Source: Bowmanella denitrificans (GTDB lineage: Bacteria > Pseudomonadota > Gammaproteobacteria > Enterobacterales > Alteromonadaceae). Taken from it: 64,000 bases of DNA. The translations under genes were made by a program, and so were the position numbers. The number at the start of each line of letters is the position of its first letter. Positions within the stretch are counted from its first letter, which is position 1. Below the pieces are notes generated by a model, which searched no databases, was not told where the DNA came from, and worked only from the letters and a program-made list of their open reading frames with translations. Positions 26,661 through 37,397 of this stretch are shown here, piece after piece. Location: contig NZ_PEBU01000012.1 of assembly GCF_002887595.1 (NCBI RefSeq), positions 62,001 through 126,000 of the forward strand. The letters run 5' to 3'.

Positions 26661-28396
26661 CAGAGTTCCGCCCCCATGCTAATATGCACACGCCATGGTG
26701 GATCATCCTCGCTGACTCCATAAGCCAGTTCAAGTCGCACCGCCCCCACGGGTGATAACCAGTGAACGCCAGCGCCAACCGATTGCACCGGATTGAAGTT
26801 ATTGCGATTAAAGGCGTTACCGGCGTCGGTAAAAATCGCCATGCGCCAGTCCGGGGTCAGGTAGTATTGATATTCTGCCGACCCTACGGCCAACATCTTT
26901 CCTCCCACTACCTTGGTTTGCAGACCTTCGCTGGTTTGCACTTCGGCGGTGGGGCCTAAGCTGTTGTAATCAAAACCGCGAATGCTCTGATCGCCGCCAG
27001 CGAAAAAACGCAGTGAGGGAGCCAGGTCTTCCACCGTATCGATACCCGTGATATTGATACCTGCTTGTCCTTTGAGGACCAGTCTGTGGTTGCCAAAACG
27101 ATGTAACCATTTCCAGAACGCGCTGACCCGCAATAGTCGGCCATCTGAGCCCAACAGCTTATCTGTCGCCTCAATCTGGTAATTCTGTAAGAAGCCTTCT
27201 TCCGGGTCGCGGATTGGGCCCTGACGCCGGGTCCGCGACAAGGTCAGACCGGGTAGCAGATAACCAGCCTGAAAATCCAGACCGTCCAGGCTCCACTTTT
27301 CGTCCAGCCAGCGCAGTTGTGCGGCCCAAATCCATTTGTGTGCGGTTGACTGGCTGACCACGGCGGCATGCTTTTGGGTGCTGCTCAAATCGCCAAAGTC
27401 ATTTTGTTCCAATCCCAGCTTGAGTTGATAGCTGTGGGTCAGTGGATCATCGCCAGGGATCTGGTACAAAAAGCTGGCATAAGGGTTGACGGTGGAGTAA
27501 CGCAGGGTGGTTTCCTGGCTATGTCCATAACGATTAACTCTGGGGGTGCGCCAGTTTATCTGTGCTCTGGGGCCTGTGTCGGTGACATAGCCAAGGCCCA
27601 CCTTAAAACTGTGACCTGGTGCATCGGTCAGGGCCACATTCACTGGTACATGATAATCTTCAATGGCGTTCAGGTCAGGGGTCACCAATACGTCGGCGAA
27701 ATAACCAGAGCGGCGCAGTGCTGATTCCAGCGCACTTAAATGACTGCTTTGATAATACTCTCCGCTGGTGAGCGGTGACAGACGGGACAGCAGCTCGGGG
27801 GTCATATCAGAGCCCTGAAAATTAACCTCACCCAGTTTGTGTCTGATACCGGAATCGTAGGCCAGATACACATCGGCTTGCTGCGTTTCTGAATTAACTT
27901 TCAACTCATGTTGTTGCCACTTGCCGGACAGATAGCCATGACTGCGAGCATAGTTTTGCAGTTCACTCTTCCAGGCTTCATAGCGGCCGTGATTAAGCAC
28001 TTGCCCTTTATGAGTCTGCATACTTTGGATGAAGGCCTGAAAGTCCTTATCCTGACTGGCATCGCCTGGTACCTCAATATTCATCTGTCTGATATGCGTG
28101 GCAGGGCCGGACTCAATCTGGATCAGCAGCCGCAGCGGCGTCAGTTCCCGTTGTACCTTAGTGTTGATGTTGGCGTTGTTGTAGCCAAGTGCAACCAGTG
28201 CCTTTTGGGTCTTGTCCCGGGCCTTGGCGATATAACTGTTCAGTTGCGCCGATGCTTCAGGCACCGGCCCCAGGTGGGCAAGGATATTCTGCTGTTGTTG
28301 GTCGTCAGCACCTTCTATCTTGACCTCAAGCAAGGCCTGAGCGCTGACAGACAGGCTGATAATGTATAAACAAAAGAACAAACACCAATAAAGCAT
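26660..28396 (-). CDS. tamA: Translocation and assembly module protein TamA
   Basis: Outer membrane Omp85-family partner of TamB. Starting at ATG 28396 gives 578 residues and a signal peptide (MLYWCLFFCLYIISLSVSA), close to the E. coli length; a GTG at 28477 would add 27 residues that spoil it. Neither start has a clear ribosome binding site. Three POTRA-like domains occupy about 20-260 and a 16-strand barrel follows, with FFAGGDQSIRGFDYNSLGP as the conserved lid-loop motif and a final GAEL. The exact start is uncertain. Confidence 0.92.
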   Translation of the reverse strand: MLYWCLFFCLYIISLSVSAQALLEVKIEGADDQQQQNILAHLGPVPEASAQLNSYIAKARDKTQKALVALGYNNANINTKVQRELTPLRLLIQIESGPATHIRQMNIEVPGDASQDKDFQAFIQSMQTHKGQVLNHGRYEAWKSELQNYARSHGYLSGKWQQHELKVNSETQQADVYLAYDSGIRHKLGEVNFQGSDMTPELLSRLSPLTSGEYYQSSHLSALESALRRSGYFADVLVTPDLNAIEDYHVPVNVALTDAPGHSFKVGLGYVTDTGPRAQINWRTPRVNRYGHSQETTLRYSTVNPYASFLYQIPGDDPLTHSYQLKLGLEQNDFGDLSSTQKHAAVVSQSTAHKWIWAAQLRWLDEKWSLDGLDFQAGYLLPGLTLSRTRRQGPIRDPEEGFLQNYQIEATDKLLGSDGRLLRVSAFWKWLHRFGNHRLVLKGQAGINITGIDTVEDLAPSLRFFAGGDQSIRGFDYNSLGPTAEVQTSEGLQTKVVGGKMLAVGSAEYQYYLTPDWRMAIFTDAGNAFNRNNFNPVQSVGAGVHWLSPVGAVRLELAYGVSEDDPPWRVHISMGAEL

Positions 28397-28690
28397 CAGG
28401 TTAGAAACAAGTTGGCGGTTAAAACTGAAGATTTGCAAGCGGGCCGGCTCCGATAAAACGAGCTTGAAAAAATGCACTGAAGAACGCCTAAGTTAGCACT
28501 GACCGGCCATATAACCAAGGGCAGACAGGGCCAAGCTGACAATATCCGGGGTGAAGGTATATGAAATAATGCTGGCCTGCCAGCTTTTGCATACACTATG
28601 CTAGCGTGAACGTGATGCATGCATCATGTCAGCAAGTCGCCAGTACGGCGCAACAATAACAAGTTCAAATCGTTTTGATGGAGAGTATCC

Positions 28691-29509
28691 ATGTTTCATC
28701 CGGATAAAGTGGCCGAAATGGTCGACACCTATGTGATCCCATGGGGTATTAACATAGCCCTGGCACTGCTGATTTTTATTATTGGTCGCATTGTGGTTGG
28801 CGTCCTGATAGGGCTGTTTGGCAAAGTGATGGCCCGCTCTAAGTACGACAATATGTTGGTGGAGTTTGTTAAATCCATCCTTAATGCCGTATTGATGTTG
28901 TTTGTGGTGGTCGCTTCATTGGATCAACTGGGCGTTGATACCACGTCATTGGTGGCGTTGTTGGGTGCCGCTGGCCTGGCGATTGGCTTGTCCATGAAGG
29001 ATTCTCTGGCGAACTTTGCCGCCGGAGTGATGCTGTTAGTATTCCGCCCCTTCAAAGCCGGAGATTATGTGGAAGCAGGGGGTACCGCCGGCTCGGTAAA
29101 AACCATAGGGATTTTCACCAGCACATTCAATACACCGGATAACAAGTTAGTGATTGTACCCAATGGCGCCATTTATGGTGGCAATATCACCAATTTTTCC
29201 GCCCAGGAGACCCGTCGGGTGGACATGGTGTTCGGTATCAGTTACGACAGCGATTTGCGTAAGGCCAAGCAAATTCTTATCGACATGCTGGATGCTGAAC
29301 CTCGTGTGCTGAAAGATCCGGCACCGCAGGTTGCGGTATCTGAACTGGCGGACAGTAGTGTGAACTTCGTGGTCAGGCCCTGGGTGAAATCTGCGGATTT
29401 CTGGGCAGTAAAATTCGACCTGACCGAAGCGATTAAATTACGTTTCGATCAGGAAGGAATCAGCATTCCTTTCCCGCAAATGGATGTTCATTTGCATAAG
29501 GAAGACTAG
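28691..29509 (+). CDS. mscS: Small-conductance mechanosensitive channel MscS
   Basis: 272 residues with three membrane helices (about 18-40, 60-80, 85-115). The pore-lining helix is GAAGLAIGLSMKDSLANFAAGVMLLVFRPFKAGD, characteristic of MscS. The cytoplasmic beta domain follows (VPNGAIYGGNITNFS). It releases solutes on hypo-osmotic shock. ATGGAGAG lies upstream of the ATG. The 213-bp gap before it holds only a 14-bp palindrome (28613-28626) and presumably promoters. Confidence 0.95.
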   Translation: MFHPDKVAEMVDTYVIPWGINIALALLIFIIGRIVVGVLIGLFGKVMARSKYDNMLVEFVKSILNAVLMLFVVVASLDQLGVDTTSLVALLGAAGLAIGLSMKDSLANFAAGVMLLVFRPFKAGDYVEAGGTAGSVKTIGIFTSTFNTPDNKLVIVPNGAIYGGNITNFSAQETRRVDMVFGISYDSDLRKAKQILIDMLDAEPRVLKDPAPQVAVSELADSSVNFVVRPWVKSADFWAVKFDLTEAIKLRFDQEGISIPFPQMDVHLHKED

Positions 29510-29519
29510 CGTATTTCGC

Positions 29520-29577
29520 GCTTCCACCGCCCCTGGTGGTCGTATGTCGGTGTGACAGGGTGCTCACACCGACCTTT
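29520..29577. repeat. Double-hairpin repeat, single copy, in a convergent gap
   Basis: CCACC (29524-29528) pairs with GGTGG (29535-29539), then TCGTATG, then GTCGGTGTG (29546-29554) with its exact complement (29565-29573). The same architecture and partly the same bases recur in the array at 40633-40934. Sited between mscS and the M48 gene, it may terminate both. Confidence 0.75.
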
Positions 29578-29578
29578 G

Positions 29579-30379
29579 TCAGGCTTTGCCACAATCGGGG
29601 CGATTAGGGCTGGCCTGATAATCCTTACTGGCAGCAGGCAGGTTTTTGCTTAGTAGCTGGATACGGGTTTGCGGCGCCGGGTGAGTGGACAAAAACTCCG
29701 GTTGACGCTGGCCACCATTAGCTTTTTCCATGTTTTCCCATAGCTTAACCGATTCTGCTGGATCAAAACCGGCCCTGGCCATTAATTGCAGCCCAATCAA
29801 GTCGGCTTCTGACTCATGCGTGCGGCTGAAAGGCAATTGAATCCCAACCTGGGTGGCCAGCCCTAATCCGGCCATAATCATATTGCTTTGCGCAACCTGC
29901 TGCGATTGTAAGATCTGATTGGTGGCCTCCATGCCCATGCCGATTAAGGCACTGTTGGACATGCGCTCGTTGCCATGTTCGGCAATCACATGACCGACTT
30001 CATGACCCAGCACGGCGGCAAGCTGGTGCTGATTCTGTGCGACTTTTAGCAGGCCAGTGTAAACACCAATCTTGCCACCGGGCAGGGCAAAAGCGTTGAC
30101 CTGGTCATCCTCAAACACCACCACTTCCCACTGGCCATTAAATACGCCATCAGGCACCTGATGAACAATGTTCTCCGCCACACATTTCACAAAACGATTT
30201 TCCACCGGTTTAGCCGAGACTTTCTGCTCGCTTTTCATCCCGTCAAATGCCTGTGCGCCCATTTCCGATAATTGACTGGACGAATACAGTTTCAATTGGT
30301 TGCGGCCGGTGGGCGACTTTGCGCAGGAAGCCAGAAGTGCGGTGGCACAGATGGCCAGAGTAATATGCTTGAGTTTCAT
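29579..30379 (-). CDS. M48-family zinc metalloprotease lipoprotein
   Basis: 266 residues. The ATG at 30379 gives a lipoprotein signal with the lipobox LLASC (C19); the longer frame from 30430 would bury it. The zinc motif is HEVGH at 126-130, with the third ligand in HESEAD further on. It resembles LoiP/BepA-type periplasmic proteases that act in outer membrane quality control. Peptidase family is firm; the exact homologue is not. Confidence 0.9.
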   Translation of the reverse strand: MKLKHITLAICATALLASCAKSPTGRNQLKLYSSSQLSEMGAQAFDGMKSEQKVSAKPVENRFVKCVAENIVHQVPDGVFNGQWEVVVFEDDQVNAFALPGGKIGVYTGLLKVAQNQHQLAAVLGHEVGHVIAEHGNERMSNSALIGMGMEATNQILQSQQVAQSNMIMAGLGLATQVGIQLPFSRTHESEADLIGLQLMARAGFDPAESVKLWENMEKANGGQRQPEFLSTHPAPQTRIQLLSKNLPAASKDYQASPNRPDCGKA

Positions 30380-30470
30380 CCGTATTCTCTTGATGATGGA
30401 ATGCCTGAGGCTATTTTTGCCCAGCCGCACAACAATTACCAGAATCCCATGGGAATTCTAAGGAAGCCTT

Positions 30471-31076
30471 ATGACCTGGCTGCAAATGCTGATGTTGTTT
30501 TTATCTATGGCGGGCCTCGCTGCGCTACCCAGTGCCAGTGTGGCCTTAGTCATCACCCGCAGTATCAGCCAAGGGCCCAGGCAGGGTATATGGGTAGCCT
30601 TGGGGATCCTTTGTGGCGACCTGCTTTTTGCCTGGTTGGCCATTGTGGGGATGTCGTCACTGTCACACTGGCTTGGTGACGTGTTTCAGGTCGTTCGCTG
30701 GTTAGCGGGCGGCTACTTGCTGTGGCTGGGCTGGCAATTGCTACGCTCGGGCCCCGGACAGTGGCAGGGTGAAAGCCAAAGGGGAGGGAGCAGCTTTGTC
30801 AGCGGGTTATTGCTGACCCTGGCCGATGTTAAGGCCATATTCTTTTATGCCAGTTTGTTTCCGGTTTTTGTCGACCTGGACCGTTTAACCCTGATGGACA
30901 TGGCCAGCCTGGTATGGATTACCATATGTGCGGTTGGCGGCGTCAAAGTGACTTATGCATTGCTGGCAGCACGCTTGGCCGAGCGGCTTTCGCAAAAATC
31001 TGCGATACCGCTTTTAACTAAGCTGAGCGGTGCAATGATGCTGGGTTTTGGTGGTTATCTGTTGAGTAAGCATTAA
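30471..31076 (+). CDS. LysE/RhtB-family exporter
   Basis: 201 residues with about six hydrophobic segments. The N-terminal GLAALPSASVALVITRSISQGPRQG corresponds to the conserved LysE/RhtB start (usually P-G-P). Such exporters remove amino acids or related metabolites. Its stop overlaps the start of the FAD oxidoreductase (TAATG), so the two are cotranscribed and may act on related amines. Confidence 0.88.
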   Translation: MTWLQMLMLFLSMAGLAALPSASVALVITRSISQGPRQGIWVALGILCGDLLFAWLAIVGMSSLSHWLGDVFQVVRWLAGGYLLWLGWQLLRSGPGQWQGESQRGGSSFVSGLLLTLADVKAIFFYASLFPVFVDLDRLTLMDMASLVWITICAVGGVKVTYALLAARLAERLSQKSAIPLLTKLSGAMMLGFGGYLLSKH

Positions 31077-32533
31077 TGGTCATTCAAGCCAACAACGGAT
31101 GGACAGAAGGATTACAAGCCAGCCTTTGGTACGACACATTGGGCCAAGCTATTCAACCTGGCGCACCTTTGCAAGGGCAGCAAGAGGCGGATGTGGTCAT
31201 TATCGGCGCCGGGTATTCAGGCTTATGGACGGCCTGGTATCTGCGCCAATTGGACCCTGGCCTTAAGGTAGTGATACTGGAGGCCGGTGTAGCAGGATTA
31301 GGAGCGTCGGGACGCAACGGTGGTTGGCTAATCGGTGGGTTCGGTGGTGACGTACACTATCTGCAGCAACTTGATGGCGAACGTCAAAGCCGAGCCAGAA
31401 AGTTAGTCACCGGCATTGTTGCGGAGGCTGTGGTTGAACTTAAGAACATGGGAATTGAATGTGATTTTCAGCACGGTGGTAACTTGCAACTTGCTTGTCG
31501 ATACCCAGAGCAAATCCATCGTTTGCGTCAGGAACTGGCACATTATCAGGCCGTGGGCTTTGACGAGCAAGATGTAACATGGCTCAGCGCACAAGAAGCA
31601 CAACGACAATTGCACCTGCCCAATGTGCAAGGTGGGCTGTTTTTCCGCCACTGTGCAAGGGTGCATCCTCTTAAGCTTGTACGTGGACTGGCTAAGGCGG
31701 TAATGGCATGCGGCGTGTTGGTCTTTGAACAAAGCCCGGTTTGTCGTGTAAGCAAAAATCGGGTGACAACCCCCTTGGGACAAGTGCGTGCACCGGTGAT
31801 AGTGTCTGCTTTGGAAGCATATCAGCGTTTGTTGGGATTGGATAACCACGCCACCCTCGCCGTGCAAAGCATGCTGATTGCTACTCAGCCTCTGAACCCG
31901 CATCAATGGCGCAGTATCGGTCTTGACAGCAGTCAGACCTTTGCTGACGCCTCGCGTTTAATTACCTATGGACAGCGAACGGCCGACGGGCGCCTGGTGT
32001 TTGGCGCGCGCGGCGGGTACGGGTTTGGCGCAAAAGTGCGGACCGAATTTGATTTTACACCAAGAGCATTGGATGCCTTGCCGCAAGGCGATGAATTTGA
32101 TCTGCGGGTCAGATTGTTACATGCCTTTTTTCCACAGTTGACCGATGTACAAGTTACCCATGGCTGGGGGGGCTCACTGGCGCTGTCACGCCAGTTTCGT
32201 CCCCACGCAATTTATGATCCTGACAGTGGTGTGGGCCTAATCGGTGGCTATGGTGGTGAAGGGGTGGGGGCCAGTAAGTTACTGGCTAAAACCCTGGCCG
32301 AACTTATTTTGGCACCTGCCGGCGAACTGTGCACAATGCCCTGGGCGCACCGGGGCAAAGCATCGGATATTTTGCGACGTTGGGAATCTGAGCCCTGGCC
32401 GTATTTAAGCTATCAGTGCAGTAAATGGCTGTTTGAATGGGAAGATCGCTTATTAAGTACATCAGCCCGTGCCTGGCAAAAACGCGGTGTCACTAAGCTG
32501 GCCGATGGTCTTGAGTGGCTGATGAGCGGATAA
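31076..32533 (+). CDS. FAD-dependent amine/amino-acid oxidoreductase (DAO family)
   Basis: 485 residues. The dinucleotide-binding motif is DVVIIGAGYSGLWTAWYLR (GAGYSG at about 44-49), then EAGVAGLGASGRNGGW, as in PuuB-like gamma-glutamylputrescine and glycine/sarcosine oxidases. The C-terminal GLIGGYGGEGVGASKLLAKTLAE is the second FAD contact. Substrate unknown. It is coupled to the LysE-type exporter. Confidence 0.9.
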   Translation: MVIQANNGWTEGLQASLWYDTLGQAIQPGAPLQGQQEADVVIIGAGYSGLWTAWYLRQLDPGLKVVILEAGVAGLGASGRNGGWLIGGFGGDVHYLQQLDGERQSRARKLVTGIVAEAVVELKNMGIECDFQHGGNLQLACRYPEQIHRLRQELAHYQAVGFDEQDVTWLSAQEAQRQLHLPNVQGGLFFRHCARVHPLKLVRGLAKAVMACGVLVFEQSPVCRVSKNRVTTPLGQVRAPVIVSALEAYQRLLGLDNHATLAVQSMLIATQPLNPHQWRSIGLDSSQTFADASRLITYGQRTADGRLVFGARGGYGFGAKVRTEFDFTPRALDALPQGDEFDLRVRLLHAFFPQLTDVQVTHGWGGSLALSRQFRPHAIYDPDSGVGLIGGYGGEGVGASKLLAKTLAELILAPAGELCTMPWAHRGKASDILRRWESEPWPYLSYQCSKWLFEWEDRLLSTSARAWQKRGVTKLADGLEWLMSG

Positions 32534-32535
32534 TA

Positions 32536-32559
32536 AAACGCCGGGGAATCCCGGCGTTT
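32536..32559. terminator. Bidirectional terminator between convergent genes
   Basis: A 10-bp perfect stem (AAACGCCGGG / CCCGGCGTTT) with a GAAT loop lies between the FAD oxidoreductase and metK. Each arm ends in A or T tracts, suitable for termination in both directions. Confidence 0.85.
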
Positions 32560-32580
32560 GATTTGAACGCGTTCTGAGTT

Positions 32581-33726
32581 TTATAGCGCGCTGCGCAGGG
32601 CCTCTGCCTTGTCGGTGGCTTCCCAGGGAAACTCTTCGCGACCAAAGTGACCGTAAGCGGCGGTGGCCTGATAGATAGGTCGTTCCAGATCCAGCATTTT
32701 AATCAGGCCGTAAGGGCGCAGATCAAAATGCTCACGTACCAGTGCAATCAGAGTATCTTCATCCACCTTGCCAGTGCCGAAGGTATCAATACTGATAGAA
32801 GTGGGCTCTGCCACACCTATGGCGTAAGAGACCTGAATTTCACATTTATCCGCCAATCCCGCTGCGACAATGTTCTTGGCCACATAACGGCCAGCGTAGG
32901 CGGCAGAACGATCCACCTTGGATGGGTCCTTACCGGAAAACGCGCCGCCGCCATGACGGGCCATACCGCCGTATGTATCAACAATAATCTTACGGCCGGT
33001 CAGTCCGCAATCCCCCATTGGGCCACCAATCACAAAGCGACCTGTGGGGTTAATAAAGAATTTAGTCTGACTGGTCAGCCACTCACCAGGCAGCACGGGT
33101 TTGATGATTTCTTCCATCACCGCTTCCTGCAGGTCTTTGGTGCTGATGGAATCGCAATGCTGGGTGGATAACACCACCGCATCGATACCCACTGGCTTAC
33201 CATCGGCATACACAAAGGTCACCTGACTCTTGGCATCGGGGCGCAGCCAGTTCAGCGTGCCGTTTTTACGCACTTCGGCCTGGCGTTTAACCAGCAGATG
33301 CGAGTAGGTGATAGGCGCAGGCATTAATACGTCGGTTTCATTGGTGGCATAGCCAAACATCAGGCCCTGATCGCCGGCACCCTGTTCTTCAGGGCGGGTT
33401 CTGTCTACACCCTGATTGATATCCGGGCTTTGCTTGCCGATAGCGTTAAGAATGGCGCAGGAGTCAGCATCAAAACCCATATCTGAATGCACATAGCCGA
33501 TTTCCCGCACCGTTTTGCGGGTCAGCTCTTCAATATCCACCCAGGCTGACGTAGTGATTTCGCCACCGACCAGTACCATACCTGTCTTAACATAGGTTTC
33601 ACAGGCGACACGGGCCTTCGGGTCCTGGGTCAGAATGGCATCCAGAACCGCATCAGAAATCTGATCGGCAATTTTATCCGGATGACCTTCGGATACAGAC
33701 TCTGAGGTAAACAGATGCTTGGCCAT
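32581..33726 (-). CDS. metK: S-adenosylmethionine synthetase
   Basis: Makes SAM from methionine and ATP. 381 residues with N-terminal [24 protein letters not shown], central [29 protein letters not shown] (the GGGAFSxKD signature) and C-terminal [22 protein letters not shown] precedes the ATG at 33726. Four tandem met boxes lie about 85-116 bp upstream, so MetJ repression is likely. Confidence 0.98.
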   Translation of the reverse strand: MAKHLFTSESVSEGHPDKIADQISDAVLDAILTQDPKARVACETYVKTGMVLVGGEITTSAWVDIEELTRKTVREIGYVHSDMGFDADSCAILNAIGKQSPDINQGVDRTRPEEQGAGDQGLMFGYATNETDVLMPAPITYSHLLVKRQAEVRKNGTLNWLRPDAKSQVTFVYADGKPVGIDAVVLSTQHCDSISTKDLQEAVMEEIIKPVLPGEWLTSQTKFFINPTGRFVIGGPMGDCGLTGRKIIVDTYGGMARHGGGAFSGKDPSKVDRSAAYAGRYVAKNIVAAGLADKCEIQVSYAIGVAEPTSISIDTFGTGKVDEDTLIALVREHFDLRPYGLIKMLDLERPIYQATAAYGHFGREEFPWEATDKAEALRSAL

Positions 33727-34176
33727 AATTCTTCCTCATTCACAAATTCATTACTGACCGATAGGTTAACGGCCACATTACCGCGCATTTTACCCAAGTG
33801 ATTTAAAAAAACCAGTCTTTACTTCTAGACGTCTAAATGTCTGTGTCAGTTTTGCTTGCCACAAGCCGCACTCCCGGAATAGATACAACGGCCTCGTTCG
33901 CAGGGGAGGAATCTGCAGGGAAAATTGCGCCGTTACTGCAAGGTACTCACAGCCCCTTGTGAGCAGACATTGATTGTCTTCATGGTGTGTTACGACCTTT
34001 TCGAATATCAGCCATGACATTTCTTAGTAATAACATTGAGGCAATAACATATTCACCTTTGGCATTGCGTAATCTGCCAAGGGCGTTGCAGTTGAGCCGG
34101 GGCTGGGTAAGAATAGGTGCCCGTTTTTGCCAAGAACAGTCCAGGCCGCGTAGAGGGCCTGTTAGCAGGAGTCAGT
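33727..34176. other. 450-bp divergent gap between metK and tkt
   Basis: Holds the metK operator at 33811-33842. Beyond it I see no supported gene: the short frames on either strand lack family resemblance and good starts. It presumably also contains the tkt promoter, but I cannot place it securely. Confidence 0.6.
33811..33842 (-). promoter_or_regulatory. Four tandem met boxes upstream of metK (MetJ operator)
   Basis: On the minus strand four consecutive 8-mers read AGACATTT, AGACGTCT, AGAAGTAA and AGACTGGT, matching the MetJ consensus AGACGTCT at 6, 8, 5 and 5 of 8 positions. A TAAAAT (33792-33787) downstream could be the -10 box, which would put the operator over the -35 region; that promoter call is tentative. 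Confidence 0.8.
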
Positions 34177-36192
34177 ATGCCCCAATCGTCACAAGTCGCT
34201 CGTCGCGAATTAGCCAATGCCATTCGTGCCTTATCCATGGATGCGGTGCAAAAAGCCAAGTCTGGCCACCCAGGTGCCCCAATGGGCATGGCAGATATTG
34301 CCCAGGTCCTGTGGTGTGATTTTTTAAATCACAACCCGGCCAATCCCGATTGGACCAACCGTGACCGCTTTGTGCTATCTAACGGCCATGGCTCGATGCT
34401 GATTTATTCGCTGTTGCATCTGACCGGCTATGCCCTGCCAATGGAAGAGTTGAAAAACTTCCGCCAGTTGCATTCCAAAACCCCAGGTCACCCTGAATAT
34501 GGCTATGCTCCAGGGGTAGAAACCACCACCGGACCATTGGGGCAAGGTATCAGCAATGCGGTGGGTATGGCTATCGCTGAGAAAGCCCTGGCGGCACAAT
34601 TTAACCGTGATGGTCATGACATTATTGACCATTTTACTTACTGCTTCTTGGGCGATGGCTGCCTGATGGAAGGGGTGTCACACGAAACCTGTTCACTGGC
34701 TGGCACCCTGGGTCTTGGCAAATTGATCGCATTTTGGGACGACAACGGTATTTCCATTGACGGGCACGTGGAAGGCTGGTTTACCGACAATACACCAGAG
34801 CGCTTCCGCGCCTATGGCTGGCATGTGATTGAAAGCGTCGACGGGCATGACCCTGAACAGGTAAAAGCCGCTATCGAAGCGGCCAGGGCAGAAACCAACA
34901 AACCGACGCTGATTTGTACTAAAACCATTATTGGCTTTGGTTCGCCGAATAAATCCGGCAGCCATGATTGTCATGGTGCGCCTTTGGGCGACGATGAAAT
35001 TGCCGCGGCCCGTGAATTTCTTAATTGGCCCCATGCACCTTTTGATATTCCGGCCGAGGTTTACGCCGGTTGGGATGCCAAAGATAAAGGTGCCAGATTG
35101 GAGCAGGACTGGAACGCCAAGTTTGACGCTTATGCCAGTGCCTATCCGGAGCTGGCGGCTGAACTGAAACGCCGTCTGGCTGGCGAACTACCTGCCGATT
35201 TCAGCGATAAGGCCAATGCCTTTATTCGCCAGTGCCAGGACAAGGCCGAGAATATTGCCAGCCGCAAGGCTTCGCAAAACGCCATTGAAGCCTTTGCCGC
35301 ATTGTTACCAGAAGTGATTGGCGGCTCTGCCGATCTGGCCGGTTCCAATCTGACGCTATGGTCCGGCTCCAAAGGCCTGACGGCGGATGATGCCAGCGGC
35401 AACTACATCTACTACGGTGTGCGCGAGTTTGGTATGAGTGCGATTATGAACGGCATTGGTCTGCACGGCGGTTTCAGACCCTACGGCGCCACCTTCCTGA
35501 TGTTTATGGAATATGCCCGTAATGCCGTGCGTATGTCGGCTTTGATGAAAGTGCCGAATATCTTCGTGTATACCCATGACAGCATTGGTCAGGGCGAAGA
35601 CGGCCCCACCCATCAGCCGGTGGAGCAAGTGGCTAACCTGCGCCTGACTCCGAATATGGATACCTGGCGTCCTTGTGATGCCGCCGAAACTGCGGTGGCC
35701 TGGAAAGCAGCCCTGGAACGCCGTGACGGGCCAAGCTCACTGGTCTTCAGCCGCCAGAACCTTAACGCTCAGGCGCGTAGCGATGAACAGCTTGCCAATG
35801 TTGCCCGTGGTGGTTATATCCTTAAAGACTGTGATGGTCAGCCAGATTTGCTGTTGATTGCCACAGGTTCCGAAGTGGATATCACCGTGCAAGCTGCGGC
35901 GCAGTTAAGCGAGCAGGGTCATAAGGTTCGCGTGGTGTCTTTGCCCAGCACCTCGGTATTTGAGCGCCAGGACGCGGCCTATAAAGAAGCCGTCTTGCCT
36001 GCCGCCGTCACCCGCCGGGTGGCCGTAGAAGCCGCGCATGTGGATTACTGGTACAAATATGTGGGCCTGAACGGCAAAGTGGTGGGCATGTCCAGCTTTG
36101 GTGAGTCGGCTCCGGGTGGTGCGCTGCTGAAATACTTCGGCTTTACAACGGAAAATGTGGTGGCAACCGCCTTGTCCTTGCTTGGCGAATAA
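34177..36192 (+). CDS. tkt: Transketolase
   Basis: Thiamine-diphosphate enzyme moving two-carbon units in the pentose phosphate pathway. The ATG at 34177 (671 residues) has AGCAGGAG upstream and gives [22 protein letters not shown]; the longer frame from 34117 has no such support. Motifs are [27 protein letters not shown] (ThDP/metal), [15 protein letters not shown] and the C-terminal [17 protein letters not shown]. It leads the run tkt-epd-pgk-aldolase. Confidence 0.97.
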   Translation: MPQSSQVARRELANAIRALSMDAVQKAKSGHPGAPMGMADIAQVLWCDFLNHNPANPDWTNRDRFVLSNGHGSMLIYSLLHLTGYALPMEELKNFRQLHSKTPGHPEYGYAPGVETTTGPLGQGISNAVGMAIAEKALAAQFNRDGHDIIDHFTYCFLGDGCLMEGVSHETCSLAGTLGLGKLIAFWDDNGISIDGHVEGWFTDNTPERFRAYGWHVIESVDGHDPEQVKAAIEAARAETNKPTLICTKTIIGFGSPNKSGSHDCHGAPLGDDEIAAAREFLNWPHAPFDIPAEVYAGWDAKDKGARLEQDWNAKFDAYASAYPELAAELKRRLAGELPADFSDKANAFIRQCQDKAENIASRKASQNAIEAFAALLPEVIGGSADLAGSNLTLWSGSKGLTADDASGNYIYYGVREFGMSAIMNGIGLHGGFRPYGATFLMFMEYARNAVRMSALMKVPNIFVYTHDSIGQGEDGPTHQPVEQVANLRLTPNMDTWRPCDAAETAVAWKAALERRDGPSSLVFSRQNLNAQARSDEQLANVARGGYILKDCDGQPDLLLIATGSEVDITVQAAAQLSEQGHKVRVVSLPSTSVFERQDAAYKEAVLPAAVTRRVAVEAAHVDYWYKYVGLNGKVVGMSSFGESAPGGALLKYFGFTTENVVATALSLLGE

Positions 36193-36312
36193 ACAAAAAC
36201 GTACAATACGGGCGCTTTGATGGCGCCGAATGTGCTCATTCTGCGCTCGAGCCCTTTGTTTTCTCTGTCTCGCCGGTGTGATGCCGGCGTGAACAACACT
36301 GAGTCGTCCTGA

Positions 36313-37332
36313 ATGTTACGTATTGCTATCAATGGTTTCGGACGCATAGGCCGCAATGTACTGCGGGCCTTATATGAAACCGGTCGCAACGACCAAGTGC
36401 GGATTGTGGCTATTAATGAGCTGGCCAAACCTGAAGGTATTGCGCATCTGCTCAAGTACGATACCTCCCATGGTCGTTTTCCCTTCGCGGTCTCTCTTGA
36501 GGGCGATAAGCTGTGTGTGGCTGGTGATAGTATTCAACTATTGAATAAGGCCGACATTAGCGAGCTGCCCTGGTCTGAACTTGACGTTGATCTGGTGTTG
36601 GAATGCACCGGTGTATTTGGTGAGCGCGCATCCGGTCAGGCTCATCTTGATCAAGGCGCTGGCAAGGTACTGTTTTCGCAGCCCTGCAGCGGCGATACCG
36701 ATGTAGACGCCACAGTGATTTACGGCATCAATGACCACTTGCTCAACCCTGAGCATCGCATTGTGTCTAATGGTTCCTGTACCACCAACTGTATCGTGCC
36801 GGTGATCCAGGCGTTGGATCAGGCCTTTGGTGTGGACAGCGGGACTATTACCACTATTCATGCCTCTATGCACGATCAGCAGGTTATCGATGCCTATCAT
36901 GCCGACCTGCGCCGCACCAGAGCCGCCAGCCAGTCGATTATTCCGGTGGACACCAAACTGGCACGGGGTATTGAGCGTATTTTGCCAAAATTCGCAGGGC
37001 GGTTTGAAGCCATTGCCGTGCGAGTGCCTACTATCAATGTCACGGCCATGGATCTCAGTGTCACTCTGGATACCGATGTGAATATCCAGTTAGTCAACCA
37101 GGCCCTGATGCAGGCGCGTGAAGGGCGGTTGGCCGGTATTCTGGGCTATACCGAGGAACCTCTGGTGTCGGTGGATTTTAACCATGATCCGCACTCGGCC
37201 ATAGTGGATGGCACTCAGACCAGAGTGAGTCATAAACGTCTGGTAAAAACCCTGGTGTGGTGTGATAACGAGTGGGGCTTTGCGAATCGTATGTTAGATA
37301 CCGCATTAGCGATGGCCAGGGGCTGTCGCTAG
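36313..37332 (+). CDS. epd: D-erythrose-4-phosphate dehydrogenase
   Basis: Oxidises erythrose 4-phosphate to 4-phosphoerythronate, the first step of the DXP-dependent vitamin B6 route. 339 residues with NAD motif [10 protein letters not shown] (6-15) and catalytic C156 in SNGSCTTNC. The INELAKPE stretch after the first fold separates it from GapA-type enzymes, and the position before pgk is the usual one for epd. A minor glyceraldehyde-phosphate activity is possible. pdxJ of the same pathway is at 61368. Confidence 0.93.
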   Translation: MLRIAINGFGRIGRNVLRALYETGRNDQVRIVAINELAKPEGIAHLLKYDTSHGRFPFAVSLEGDKLCVAGDSIQLLNKADISELPWSELDVDLVLECTGVFGERASGQAHLDQGAGKVLFSQPCSGDTDVDATVIYGINDHLLNPEHRIVSNGSCTTNCIVPVIQALDQAFGVDSGTITTIHASMHDQQVIDAYHADLRRTRAASQSIIPVDTKLARGIERILPKFAGRFEAIAVRVPTINVTAMDLSVTLDTDVNIQLVNQALMQAREGRLAGILGYTEEPLVSVDFNHDPHSAIVDGTQTRVSHKRLVKTLVWCDNEWGFANRMLDTALAMARGCR

Positions 37333-37397
37333 GCACAAAGAATCCTGCGGTGGACAGGCAGTCCGCCGTGCAATATTGCAAAATGTGGAGAAATGCC

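Noticed and set aside
28611-28628. Palindrome TGATGCATGCATCA upstream of mscS
   Set aside because: Short and built from a GCAT repeat; without conservation data it cannot be called an operator.
36200-36230. GGCGC/GGCGCC hairpin after tkt as a terminator
   Set aside because: The arms do not pair cleanly and no T-run follows.
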